DNA of 64,000 nucleotides, from assembly GCA_039555135.1 (NCBI GenBank), contig CP114179.1, positions 620,001 to 684,000 on the forward strand, given 5' to 3'. The notes under the pieces were generated by a model. That model was not told where the DNA came from, searched no databases, and worked only from the letters and a program-made list of their open reading frames with translations. Source of the stretch: Phycisphaeraceae bacterium D3-23. GTDB taxonomy: Bacteria > Planctomycetota > Phycisphaerae > Phycisphaerales > Phycisphaeraceae. Shown here in pieces: positions 43,357 through 52,990 of the stretch. A program made the position numbers and the translations under genes. Every line of letters starts with the position of its first letter. Position 1 is the first letter of the stretch.

Positions 43357-46038
43357 TCACTTAGACCGCATGCACTCGGTGATCAGTGCGGTCCAGCCGG
43401 TCTGATGGCTCGCCCCAAGCCCCCGGCCGGTCTCGGCGTGGAAATACTCGTGAAACAGGACCAATCCGTCAAAGCCCGGGACGCCGGCCAGGCGGTTCTC
43501 GTCGCCGTGGCAGGGACGCTCGCCTCCGCCGTCGCAGACGAACAGCCGGGCGAGCCGGCGTTTGATCTCGGCCGCCGCCTCGCCGAGTGTGACGTAGTGG
43601 CCCGAGCCCGTGGGGCACTCGACCTTGAAGCGTTCGCCGTAGAAGTAGTCATATCGCTGGAGCGCTTCGATGAGCAGAAACGTCGTCGGGAACCAGATCG
43701 GTCCACGCCAATTCGAGTTGCCCCCGAACATGGCCGTGTCCGATTCACCGGGCTGGTACGCAACTGTGTGTGTCTGCCCGCGCAGCTCAAGCCTGAAGGG
43801 CTGACGCTCGTGGACTTTCGACATCGAACGAACACCAAAAGGCGACAGGAACTCGTCCTCATCAAGCAAGTACTTGACGACATTCTCGATCTTCTCCCGC
43901 GACGGGATCGCCAGCAATAGCATGTCGGCACGCCCCTGCTCGGCCGTCATATACGAGATCGCATTCGCAAGGTCCTTCCGGTTGTTCAGGAACCAATCCA
44001 TGCGTCGCTTGAATCCGGTGAGTTTCTCAACACGTTTCTGATCAATAACCTCGACCGCGATGAGTGGGAGCAGGCCAACCAAAGACCGGACGCGCATCTC
44101 GGTGCTCGTTCCGTTGGTCGTGAGCTGGTCGTAATAAAATCCGTCCTGATGGTCCCAGAGCCCAGTGCCGCCCAGGTCGTTGATCGCGTCGGCGATAGCG
44201 ACAAAATGCTCAAAAAACTTGCTGGCCATATCAGAATAGGCCGGGTCGCTTTCGGCGAGCTCGAGCGCCATTGCGAGCATCGTGTTGCAATAGAACGCCA
44301 TCCACGCCGTGGCGTCTGCTTGCGTCAGCGTGAGCCCGTCGGGCAGGTTGCTGCGGTCGAAGACGCCGATATTGTCCAGCCCGAGGAACCCGCCGCCGAA
44401 GACGTGCCGCCCGTGGAGGTCCTTGCGGTTGACCCACCAGGTGAAGTTGATGAGCAGCTTTTGGAAGCATGACGCCAGGAAGTTGAGGTCTCGGCCACCT
44501 TTGGGCCCGGTCATTTTGTAGACGCGCCAGACCGCCCATGCGTGGACCGGCGGGTTGACATCGGAGAAGTTGAATTCGTAGGCGGGGATCTGCCCGTTGG
44601 GGTGCATGTACCACTCGCGCAGGAACAGCGCGAGCTGCTTCTTCGCAAACGCCGGGTCGATCCGCGCGAACGGGATCATATGGAACGCGAGGTCCCACGC
44701 GGCGAACCACGGGTACTCCCACTTGTCGGGCATCGACAAAATATCCCGACTAAACACGTGTCGCCAGTCCGCGTTGCGCCCGTCCTGCCGCTCGCTGGGT
44801 GGTGTGGGCATGTTCGGGTCGCCATCGACCCAGGCGTCGACAACGTAGTGGTAGAACTGCTTGCTCCACAGCAGGCCGGCATAGGCCTGCCGCGTGATCG
44901 CGGTGCGCTCGGCATCGAGGCCGGGCTCGATCGTCGCGGCATAGAAAGCGTCCGCCTCTTCTTCGCGCTTGGCGAACACCTGGTCAAAGCCCGCGCCCAA
45001 TGCGTCGGCCGGGGCCTCGTCTTCGTGGTAGAGCCGCAGCTTCACGACCCGCGTCTCGCCAGGCTCCAGATCGAGCACGTACCACGGCGCGGCCTTGGTG
45101 CCCACCCCCCGCCGGTTCACGGCGTAGTGGTCCTCGCGGATCACGGCGTCGTGGAACGCATCCTTGACATACGGGCACGAGCTCGGCGTGCCGTACAATT
45201 TTTCGTTGTTTGTCTCGTTTTCGGTAAATAGCACGATCGGCCCATCGGGGTCGACCCCCGACTCGCCCCAGGTCGGGCCCGCCTCGAACTGCATCACCAT
45301 GCGGCCCAGCGTGTCGTGGGTCGCCACGAGCGTGTCGCCATCCACCTTCTCGATCCGCGGCTTGAGCGTGCATCCCTCCTGCGTGCAGCCCCAGACCCAG
45401 GAATTTCGGAACCACAGCGTCGGCAGCAGGTGCAGCGGCGCGTGGTCGGGACCGTGGTTCGTTACCGTCACGCGGATCAGCACGTCGTTGGGCGAGCCCT
45501 TGGCGTACTCGGCCTGGACGTCGAAGTACCGGCCCTCGTCAAACACGCCGGTGTCGCTCAGCTCGTACTCGGGCTCGTCGCGCCCACGCTCGGCGTTGAC
45601 CTTGACCAACTCGTCATACGGGTACTCGCTTTGCGGGTACTTGTAGAGCGCTTTGCAGTAGCTGTGGGTCGGGGTGGAATCGAGGTAGTAGTAGTTCTCT
45701 TTGACATCCTCGCCGTGGTTTCCCTCGGGCCCCGCGAGGCCGAAGAGGCGTTCCTTGAGGATAGGGTCGTTACCGTTCCACAGCGCGAGCGCGAAGCACA
45801 GGCGGTTTTGCCGGTCGGTAAACCCGAGCAGGCCGTCTTCGCCCCAGCGGTAGGCCCGGCTGCGCGCGTGGTCATGGGGGAGGTAGTTCCAGCAGTCACC
45901 GTCCTTGGAGTAGTCCTCGCGGACGGTGCCCCACTGGCGTTCGGAGACGTAGGGGCCCCAGCGCTTCCAGTTGTGGGTGCGCGCGGCGTCTTCCTTCAGG
46001 CGTTCGTGCTCGGGGGTGCTGTGGTCGTCGAGGTGCAT
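43357..46038 (-). CDS. GH63-like glucosidase (MGH63 type)
   Basis: An 893-residue intracellular glycoside hydrolase with an (alpha/alpha)6 barrel. The N-terminal beta-domain includes YVSERQWGTVREDYS and YRWGEDGLLGFTDRQNRLC. The barrel has EYPWFAAWDLAFHMIPFARID (acid Asp in WDLAFH, about residue 445), FGGGFLGLDNIGVFDRS, and near the C-terminus NSNWRGPIWFPTTFLLIEAL and LFHEYFHAETGRGLGASHQTGWTAL (in outline), where GH63 and GH15 enzymes carry the base Glu. Bacterial GH63 relatives act on short alpha-glucosides such as glucosylglycerate or mannosylglycerate; the actual substrate is not shown. No signal peptide. The start at 46038 is the first ATG before recognisable sequence. Confidence 0.85.
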   Translation of the reverse strand: MHLDDHSTPEHERLKEDAARTHNWKRWGPYVSERQWGTVREDYSKDGDCWNYLPHDHARSRAYRWGEDGLLGFTDRQNRLCFALALWNGNDPILKERLFGLAGPEGNHGEDVKENYYYLDSTPTHSYCKALYKYPQSEYPYDELVKVNAERGRDEPEYELSDTGVFDEGRYFDVQAEYAKGSPNDVLIRVTVTNHGPDHAPLHLLPTLWFRNSWVWGCTQEGCTLKPRIEKVDGDTLVATHDTLGRMVMQFEAGPTWGESGVDPDGPIVLFTENETNNEKLYGTPSSCPYVKDAFHDAVIREDHYAVNRRGVGTKAAPWYVLDLEPGETRVVKLRLYHEDEAPADALGAGFDQVFAKREEEADAFYAATIEPGLDAERTAITRQAYAGLLWSKQFYHYVVDAWVDGDPNMPTPPSERQDGRNADWRHVFSRDILSMPDKWEYPWFAAWDLAFHMIPFARIDPAFAKKQLALFLREWYMHPNGQIPAYEFNFSDVNPPVHAWAVWRVYKMTGPKGGRDLNFLASCFQKLLINFTWWVNRKDLHGRHVFGGGFLGLDNIGVFDRSNLPDGLTLTQADATAWMAFYCNTMLAMALELAESDPAYSDMASKFFEHFVAIADAINDLGGTGLWDHQDGFYYDQLTTNGTSTEMRVRSLVGLLPLIAVEVIDQKRVEKLTGFKRRMDWFLNNRKDLANAISYMTAEQGRADMLLLAIPSREKIENVVKYLLDEDEFLSPFGVRSMSKVHERQPFRLELRGQTHTVAYQPGESDTAMFGGNSNWRGPIWFPTTFLLIEALQRYDYFYGERFKVECPTGSGHYVTLGEAAAEIKRRLARLFVCDGGGERPCHGDENRLAGVPGFDGLVLFHEYFHAETGRGLGASHQTGWTALITECMRSK

Positions 46039-46112
46039 AACGGGTACTACTTCATCGGCCAACGACACGGGGCAAGCCAACCCGCACCCCACCCGCGTAC
46101 GATACCGCTCAG

Positions 46113-46961
46113 ATGCCGACCCCGCCCCACCCGCTCGAACTCTACCGCTTATCGGTCCAACACCCGCTGGCCGAGGTCGTTTTTGTTGAGCGTGTCTGGG
46201 AGCACTACCGCGCGGCGTTGACGCAGGGCCAAATCGCCCGCGAGCCCATGCTGCTGCGTGAAGACTTTGCCGGGACGTGCGCGACGGCCGCGGCGTGGGT
46301 CCGCTCCGACCCGGATCGCCAGGCGATGGCGATCGAGCTCGACGAACCCACCGCACGGTGGGCGGCCGACCAGTACGCCGACTGCCCGCGCTGCGCCGAG
46401 GACCTCCACATCGTCGTTAATGATGTGATGAACGTGCCCGAGCCCGCGACGGATGTGACGCTGTCGCTCAACTTCTCGACGCTCATCTATCACGACGAAA
46501 CATCACTGCTCGCCTACCTGCAACACACCCGGCGGTGCCTCGCCGAGGACGGCCTGCTAATCCTCGACCTCTTCGGCATCGAACCCGGCGGCGCACTCAG
46601 CGAGCAGTCGCGCTCGATCGAGCCGGACGACGCCGATACGCCGCCGTACACCTACACGTGGGAGCAGCGCGCTTATGACCCCGCCACACAGCGCATCGAC
46701 TGCCGCATCCACTTCACGCTCGCGGATGGCACGGTGATGCGCGACTCGTTCAGCTACGACTGGCGGCTGTGGGACATGCCGACGCTGCTTCGTCTGATGC
46801 GGGAAGCGGGGTTTGCGACCGCCGAGGCGTGGGGCCAAACTCCCGGCCCAAGCAGTCCCGACGCAGGCCCGGCCGATAGCCCGGTTGACGGCCGATTTAC
46901 CGTCCTCGCCGGCCCGCCGGAAGCCGGCGACTGGGTCTGCTACCTCGTCGGGGTGTGCTGA
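46113..46961 (+). CDS. Class I SAM-dependent methyltransferase
   Basis: A 282-residue soluble methyltransferase. The SAM-binding part is degenerate: LREDFAGTCATAAAWVRSDPDRQAMAIELDE (about 47-77) in place of the usual DxGxGxG, then IVVNDVMNVPEPATDVTLSLNFSTLIYHD and LAEDGLLILDLFG. The C-terminal half contains VMRDSFSYDWRLWDMPTLLRLMREAGF, common in small-molecule methyltransferases. The substrate is unknown. It starts 75 bp from the divergent GH63-like gene. Confidence 0.82.
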   Translation: MPTPPHPLELYRLSVQHPLAEVVFVERVWEHYRAALTQGQIAREPMLLREDFAGTCATAAAWVRSDPDRQAMAIELDEPTARWAADQYADCPRCAEDLHIVVNDVMNVPEPATDVTLSLNFSTLIYHDETSLLAYLQHTRRCLAEDGLLILDLFGIEPGGALSEQSRSIEPDDADTPPYTYTWEQRAYDPATQRIDCRIHFTLADGTVMRDSFSYDWRLWDMPTLLRLMREAGFATAEAWGQTPGPSSPDAGPADSPVDGRFTVLAGPPEAGDWVCYLVGVC

Positions 46962-47163
46962 CCACACGAGCCGCCGCCGTTTCACACTCTGAGCCCGCAT
47001 AATCGGCCACTTCACGGGAACCCAGAGCCGTTTTCCGCGTCTTTTCTTGAACAATCCCCGCCCCGGGCTACACTTATCGCTTGGGGAAGCGCGATTGCTC
47101 TGGATACGGACCCGGCCAACTCGGCCCGCGATCGCCGCACGAACTCTGACCAAAGGACCGCCC

Positions 47164-49850
47164 GTGCTGATCCTCATTATTGCCGGTGGCCCCGACAAGG
47201 GCCGGATCTACGAGCTGCTCGAAGGCAAGGACATCGTCCTGGGCCGTGAGGGCGACCAGGTCAAACTCAACGACCGCAAGGTCAGCCGTGAACACGCCAA
47301 GCTCTGGTGCGAGGGCGGGCAGTGGTACATCCAGGACCTGGGCTCGCGTCACGGCACGCACCGCAACCACAAAGAGCTCGAGAAGGGCTCGACCGCCAAG
47401 CTCAAGGACGGCGACTATATCCAGGTCGGCTCAACCGTCATGGTCATGGGCCGGATGCCCGCGGAGCACGCGGAGCGCCTGGCGATGCTGGGCCAGCAGA
47501 GCGCGGAGGTGCCGGGCTGGCGCAGGCCGGGCCTACTCGTGGGAGGCGGGGTCGCGGCGGCGGTCGCGCTGATCGGGCTCTCGGGCTACGGCATCTACAA
47601 GATGGACCTGCTCAGCGGTCACAACGACCAGCGCGACAGCCAGTACGCGCAGCTTCAGCAGGCGCTCATCGACTCGCAGCAGCAGAACGCCGAGGCGACC
47701 CGCAAGCTCCAGGAAACCCTCGCCGCGCGCAGCCGGGTGGAGGAGGCGCTGCTGGACCGCCTCGCGGATGTCGGCGGCGATCTGGATGACCACGCCGACG
47801 CCGTCGCGCGGGCCACCGGCGAGCTGCACGACATCAATCGGCCGCTGCTTGCGCAGATGGAGCTACTCGAACGCCGGGCCCAGGAACAGCAGGTCGCGCT
47901 GGAGCGCATGGGCGAGATGCTCGCGCACGAGGCCGAGACGGATAACAGCGAAGCCGTGATGGCGCTGCTGACCGAGCTTCAGACCGAGTTCGCCGACCAG
48001 CCCGATGGGGACGAGCTGGTGCGTCGATTGAGTGTAGCGATCTCGAACAACGCCGAGGCAACGGGCGAGGCGGTGCGTAGCGCGCTAGCCGATTTCCGCG
48101 CGGAGGATACACCGCTGGCCGCGGCCGAGCGGACCGAGGCGCTGGTGGCCCGCGTGCTCACCGCGCTTGAATCGGTGCCCAGCAGCGAGGCGATCGCGCA
48201 GGAAGTCTTGGCCGGGATCGGCAACCCCTACGCCGCGCAGGAGGCGATGATGCGTGAGATCCTCGCGGAGTACCGCGGGACGCGCGAGCAGATCGAGCAG
48301 ACCGTCGCCAGCGCGATGAACGAGGACGCGAGCCAGGCCCAGCGGCTCATGGTGCAGGTGATGGCCGAGCTGGACAAGCAGCCCGACGGCGAGGTGCTCG
48401 CCGCGCAGCTCCGCGACGCGATGGAGCAGGCCGCCGCCGGCAACGCCGACGCGGACGCGAACCTCGCGGCGCTGATGCAGCAGGTCTTGACCGAGTTCGA
48501 GAACCGCCCCACCGCCGAGCAGCTTGCCCAAGAGCTCCGCGAAGCCGTCGGCGAAGACGCGCAGCGCACGCAGCAACTCATGGCCCAGGTGCTCGAAGAG
48601 CTCAGCAGCCAGCCCACCGCCGCGCAGAACGCGGCCCAGACCACCGAAATGATGCAGGCCATCCTCGCCCGCATCGACGAACAAAACGAGCTCGCCGGCG
48701 AAGTCGCGCAGCTGCGTGCCATGATCCAGGAACGGCCCGAAGGGTCCGACGCGCTCATCGAGGCCGCGATCGCCCGGCTCGACCAGCAGTCCCGCAACAG
48801 CGCGCGCAACTCCTCGAAGAGATCGCCCAGCTCCGCGCGTCCATGCCCGCCGATGTCTCGGGGCAGCTCGACCAGGTCCTGTCCAAGCTCGACGAGCAGG
48901 TGCGCGGCGAGCAGGTCGTCGCCGCGATCGAGGGTGCCGTGGAACGCATCGCCGCGCAGCGCGACCAGGACACGCTCGAAGCGATCAGCTCGATCCAGGA
49001 ACGCATGGCCGCGCTGCCCTCAGCCGAGCAGCTCGAAGGCGTGCTCGACAGCCAGGAAGCGCTCGCCGCCCTGCTCGACAGCACCGACGCCCGCGCCGCG
49101 CTGGGCGAACTGCGGGCCGCGCTCGATCGGCTGGCCGAGGCCCAGCCCGACTCGGATAGTGATCGGCTGGACCAGATCCTTGCGATGCTCGAAGAACGCG
49201 AACGCGTCGGGCTCATGCTCGCCGAGATGCACGACCTGATGGCCAGCCAGCCCGAGCAGGCCCAGCAAATGCGCGACGAGTTGCTCGCCGCGATCCAGAG
49301 CGCGGGCGACGACGAGACCGACCGCCTGCTCGAAGAGCTCTTGGCCCAGGTGCAGTCCCGACTGACCACCGACGACGCGCTGCGTCAGGCGATCCGCGAA
49401 GAGATGGCCGGCAGCATCGTCCCGGGCCAGATGGCGTTGCAGGATGGGCACGACGTCGCCGTCAACCCAGGCAACACGCCCAGCCCGGGCCCCGGCACGG
49501 GCGCGGCCGGCGACGCGCCGACGGGGCAACGCCTCAGCGCCCTCGAACAGGCCTACCGCGACGCTTTCGAGACCGGCACGCCGGTCACCGTCGGTGCCGG
49601 CATCATCGACCCCACCACCGGCCGGGTCTCCGAAGGCCGACGCCTCGACCCCGCGATCGCCAAGGCCTTGGGCTACACGACCTGGCACACCTGGTACATG
49701 GCCGACATGAACGCCGAGCGCCGCCGCCTCGCCGCCCAGGCCCAACGCGACCGAAACGCCGCCGACGCCGAAAACCCCAGCGACATCGTCCAACTCCCCG
49801 GGCCGGACGGGACCGCGGCCGGCGCGGGCGATCCCGACGGCGAGGAGTAA
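47164..49850 (+). pseudogene. FHA-domain protein with long repetitive coiled coil, one frameshift
   Basis: The GTG at 47164 has AAAGGA 7 bp upstream. Residues 1-100 are an FHA phosphothreonine-binding domain: DIVLGREGDQVKLNDRKVSREHAKLW and DLGSRHGTHRNHKEL. A membrane segment follows (about 122-145, PGLLVGGGVAAAVALIGLSGYG). Then come some 600 residues of heptads, with a repeated unit built around MxxVLxELxxQPxxxxLAxQLRxA (for example VMAELDKQPDGEVLAAQLRDA and QVLTEFENRPTAEQLAQELRE). The first frame loses sense near 48791-48796; a second frame continues it (QQRAQLLEEIAQLRASMPAD) to 49850. One missing base explains the break. The last 100 residues form a separate conserved-looking domain (LSALEQAYRDAFETGTPV; ALGYTTWHTWYMADMNAE). 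Confidence 0.78.
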
Positions 49851-49878
49851 GCACAACGCAACAACATCACTAGCTCAA

Positions 49879-49913
49879 GTGCCACACAACTGTCCGCAGA
49901 GCGGCTGTGTGTG
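49879..49913. repeat. Solo arm of the GTGCCACACAACTG family
   Basis: AGTGCCACACAACTGTCCGC followed by GAGCGGCTGTGTGTG, a single hairpin copy related to the inner arms at 36355-36462. It lies between the FHA gene and the small membrane-protein gene. Confidence 0.7.
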
Positions 49914-49956
49914 AGCCATACATCTGGCGTCGTTCCCAATCGCCCAGCACGCCGGC

Positions 49957-50268
49957 TCAACCGATGTGCTTCGCAACCCCGTACAGCTTCACCGCGAAGA
50001 GGCGCAGCGGCCAGGGCTCCCACGCCGGCCATCCCCTGCTCCGCCGATAGAGCCCGACGCCCGCGATCCCGATCAGCGTCAGCATCAGTGTGACCTCTAT
50101 GCCAATGAACCCGTAGTACGCGACGGTGACAGGCACGACCCGGGCAAAAAAATTGATGACGACCAACGCAATACCGATGAGAATTGCCGGCGCTGTCCAC
50201 AGGAAGTACCACCCCACCCATGCATAAAAGTATGCTGCGTTATCAGGTTGTTCTTCGTTGTCGGGCAT
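49957..50268 (-). CDS. Small membrane protein, unknown
   Basis: A 103-residue protein with two predicted membrane segments (AYFYAWVGWYFLWTAPAILIGIALVVINFF, about 14-43, and VAYYGFIGIEVTLMLTLIGIAGVGLY, about 50-75) and a basic Trp-rich end (RSRGWPAWEPWPLRLF). No family recognised. A start at 50304 (adding MYWIRSIKDQLV) is also possible, with a GGGAAG site; 50268 is used because it precedes the soluble start cleanly. It lies 58 bp after the gene encoding a DUF6678-like protein. Confidence 0.55.
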   Translation of the reverse strand: MPDNEEQPDNAAYFYAWVGWYFLWTAPAILIGIALVVINFFARVVPVTVAYYGFIGIEVTLMLTLIGIAGVGLYRRSRGWPAWEPWPLRLFAVKLYGVAKHIG

Positions 50269-50326
50269 CACTAATTGATCCTTAATCGACCGTATCCAGT
50301 ACATCGACTGCTTCCCGAACCCGCAC

Positions 50327-50764
50327 CTATTCAAACAGATCCATGTTGCGGGGGTAGTAGCCAAAGATGCGGTAGAAGTCTGTGCTTTTCTTGAAATCGA
50401 ATCCAAACTCCGTCAAGAGATTTTCAATCCAATCGGATCGGTCGATGTACTCTGCCGCAACATGCGTACCCGACTGCTTCTTTTCAATACACCCGATATC
50501 AAACCACTGGACATAGATGAATGGGAATGGAAGGTGATACCACCACTCGACATCCCATTGAGACGGCAACCCGTCGATACTCTTGTATCGATAGCTGGGT
50601 CTCCACTCTTTCTGAACGCGCATTGTAGTAATCAGTTGATTCCATTTCGTATCATTGGCGAGGCTGGACCAACCACGGTCCATCACGAGTCGCCGAGCAC
50701 GGCCAATCACATCGCCTTTTTCGTAGGCCGGCACTGCATTCGCCAGGGGCTGTGTGAACTCCAT
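50327..50764 (-). CDS. DUF6678-like protein
   Basis: A 145-residue soluble protein. The middle reads LANDTKWNQLITTMRVQKEWRPSYRYKSIDGLPSQWDVEWWYHLPFPFIYVQWFDIG (cited in parts), with the NDTKW and WxxEWWYH pattern I associate with DUF6678, a family of unknown function. The C-terminus is acidic and aromatic. Base composition is lower in G and C than the flanks, so this gene and the membrane protein after it may be acquired. The match is from memory and moderate. Confidence 0.55.
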   Translation of the reverse strand: MEFTQPLANAVPAYEKGDVIGRARRLVMDRGWSSLANDTKWNQLITTMRVQKEWRPSYRYKSIDGLPSQWDVEWWYHLPFPFIYVQWFDIGCIEKKQSGTHVAAEYIDRSDWIENLLTEFGFDFKKSTDFYRIFGYYPRNMDLFE

Positions 50765-50807
50765 GAGACTATGACCTCCGCGTCCTCTGCGCACTCTGTG
50801 GTGGAAT

Positions 50808-51761
50808 CTAAATCCCCAGTGCCCCGACTACGGCTAGCATATCATTCGCGAGCGAACACTCCGCAGTCACCCCCACTTCTTGAATCCCCAACGCCGACGC
50901 GTGCAGCATCTGCCGGGCCGCGCCGTAGGTCGGCATGTCGGGCGCGTACTTCGCGTCACCGACGACGGGGTGGCCGAGGTGGGCCATCATCGCGCGGATC
51001 TGGTGGAGGAAGCCGGTTTCGAGGCCGACTTCGATGAGCGTGACGTCGTCGTTGCCGCGCAGCGCCTTCCAGGTCAGGGTGCAGCGGCGGGCGTCGTCGA
51101 AGGGCTCGTCGGCGACGCGGACCCAGGCGTCTTTGCGGCGGGCGACGCGGAGGTAAAGCGTCTCGCGTTGCCCGGTGCCGGGGTCGAGTCGGCCGTGGAC
51201 CAGCGCGGTGTAGCGTTTGGTGCTGCGGTGCTCGGCGAAGCATGCGCGGAGGGTGTTCCAGGCGTCCTGCTGTGTGGCGACGATGAGGCAGCCCGAGGTG
51301 TCGGTGTCGAGCCGGTGGACGACGCCGCTGCGGAGCCCCCCTTCGCCGACGCCGATGAGCTGCGGGTATTTTGCCGCCAGCGCGTTGATGACGGTGCCGG
51401 TCTCGTCGGCCCGGTGCGGTCGGACGGGGACGCCGGCGGGCTTATTGACGACGACCCAGCCCCCGGAGGCTCCTTCACCCGAGGCGAGTTCTTCGAGCTC
51501 AAGCGTGGGGTCGGGCCTGGGTTCGGTTTGGCCGTCGCCGGCGAGTTTGTCGACCGTGACGTCGTGGCCCGGGCCGATGGGCTGTCCTTTTTGTTTGAGT
51601 GTGGCGGTCAGCCCATCGACGCGGACGTGGCCTGCGGCGAGGAGGTCGCGGACGCGCTGGCGCGAGAGGCCGAGCCTGCGTCCGAGAAAAACGTCCAGCC
51701 GGGGCTGGGGGGCGGCGTCGGCGGGCGGGTCGTTTGCGGGATGATGTGGGGAGTTGGTCAC
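50808..51761 (-). CDS. RluA-family pseudouridine synthase
   Basis: Converts uridine to pseudouridine in rRNA. The 317 residues have an N-terminal S4 RNA-binding domain (LDVFLGRRLGLSRQRVRDLLAAGHVRVDG, in outline, about 22-50), a catalytic domain with VVNKPAGVPVRPH (about 106), and the family signature HRLDTDTSGCLIVA (catalytic Asp in RLDTDTSG, about 152). The end has HQIRAMMAHLGHPVVGDAKY. The start is uncertain: GTG at 51761 is used, TTG at 51845 would add 28 residues; there is no ATG near either. Confidence 0.9.
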   Translation of the reverse strand: MTNSPHHPANDPPADAAPQPRLDVFLGRRLGLSRQRVRDLLAAGHVRVDGLTATLKQKGQPIGPGHDVTVDKLAGDGQTEPRPDPTLELEELASGEGASGGWVVVNKPAGVPVRPHRADETGTVINALAAKYPQLIGVGEGGLRSGVVHRLDTDTSGCLIVATQQDAWNTLRACFAEHRSTKRYTALVHGRLDPGTGQRETLYLRVARRKDAWVRVADEPFDDARRCTLTWKALRGNDDVTLIEVGLETGFLHQIRAMMAHLGHPVVGDAKYAPDMPTYGAARQMLHASALGIQEVGVTAECSLANDMLAVVGALGI

Positions 51762-52006
51762 GGGTGGCAGCGTAGCAGAACGCTTCGCGTGAGACTGCGG
51801 CCCCGCCGACTCCGGGTGCCGCGTGGTGTTGCGGCGGTTTGGCAAGGAAAGCGTGACGATTGAGGAGTGTGCACCCGCCCTCCCCGATTCGGTGTTGTTT
51901 TTATCGGGTGGCGTAATCCGTCAGATTCCTGCAAGAAACCTAAGCCAAGACGGATTTTGCCGATATACAATAAGGAATCCGCATCACCGCGGGGATTGAT
52001 CAGGGC

Positions 52007-52990
52007 ATGCCAGACACACCGCTGGGAAACAAGGACGGCTGGTCGGCCGGTCGGATCGGGTGCGCCCTCGCGCTCGGTGCGGCGGCGGTGGTTTCGGTGC
52101 GCGGGGCCTGGCTCGATATCGCGCACATCGCCTGGCTCGATGAAGAGTCGAGCCAGATCTGGCTGGTCGTGCCGATCATGCTATTGCTGCTGGGGATCCG
52201 CCGCGAGAAACTACGGGCGACGATGCCGCGTTCGAGCTTCTACGGCACGCTGCTGGTTATCGTCGGCTGGGTGCTGTCGTGGTACGGCTACTTCAACGCG
52301 ATCCAGTCGCTATGGCACCTGGGCGCAGTCGTCCTGCTGGTCGGCGCGGTGTGGACCGCGCTGGGGACGCGGGTGATGCTCAAGGCGCTTCCGGCGGTCA
52401 TGGTTGCGCTGTTCTTCGTGCCCGTGCCGGGGCGCATCCGCAGCGAGATCGCGATGCCGATGCAGCAGGCGACCGCCGTCGCGGCCGAGGCGATCCTCGT
52501 GATCTTCGGGCAGAACGTCGAACGCACGGGCATGATGCTGTCGTTCAACGGTAAGGCCGTGGTTCGAATCGACGAGGCGTGCAACGGCATGCGCATGGTC
52601 TTCGCGCTGCTGCTTGTGTGCTACGGCTACGCGATGGCGACGCCGCTCAAGGGCTACGTCCGCTTCCTCGTGATCGGGCTGAGCCCGGTGCTCGCGGTGG
52701 CGTGCAACATCATCCGCGTCGTGCCCACGGCCCTGGTCTACGCCCACGCCGACCAGGGCACGGGCGATATGGTCCACGACCTCAGCGGCTGGGCGATGGT
52801 GTTCCTTGCGTATGGGTTTTTAATGGGCGTGTTCGCGATACTGGAATGGGCCGAGGTGCCGGTGATGCGCGGCGGCAATCATCCCGAACCCGTTGAACAG
52901 TCTGAGCCGATCGCCATGACAACATCGACAACAAAGCAGCCGACGTCGCCCGTCCGGCCCCGCCTGTCCGACGAAGGGGGCGCGGCATGA
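52007..52990 (+). CDS. Exosortase (exosortase/archaeosortase family)
   Basis: A 327-residue multi-pass membrane cysteine transpeptidase that sorts proteins with a C-terminal recognition helix (PEP-CTERM or related) to the envelope. There are about eight hydrophobic segments. The active-site Cys is in DEACNGMRMVFALLL (about residue 194) and the conserved Arg in ACNIIRVVPTALVY (about 235), with the final His in MVHDLSGWAMVFLAYG (about 258). It ends with a soluble Pro/Thr tail. The EpsI-like gene overlaps it by 4 bp (ATGA), so they form one translational unit. A planctomycete-specific subclass is possible but not provable by eye. Confidence 0.87.
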   Translation: MPDTPLGNKDGWSAGRIGCALALGAAAVVSVRGAWLDIAHIAWLDEESSQIWLVVPIMLLLLGIRREKLRATMPRSSFYGTLLVIVGWVLSWYGYFNAIQSLWHLGAVVLLVGAVWTALGTRVMLKALPAVMVALFFVPVPGRIRSEIAMPMQQATAVAAEAILVIFGQNVERTGMMLSFNGKAVVRIDEACNGMRMVFALLLVCYGYAMATPLKGYVRFLVIGLSPVLAVACNIIRVVPTALVYAHADQGTGDMVHDLSGWAMVFLAYGFLMGVFAILEWAEVPVMRGGNHPEPVEQSEPIAMTTSTTKQPTSPVRPRLSDEGGAA

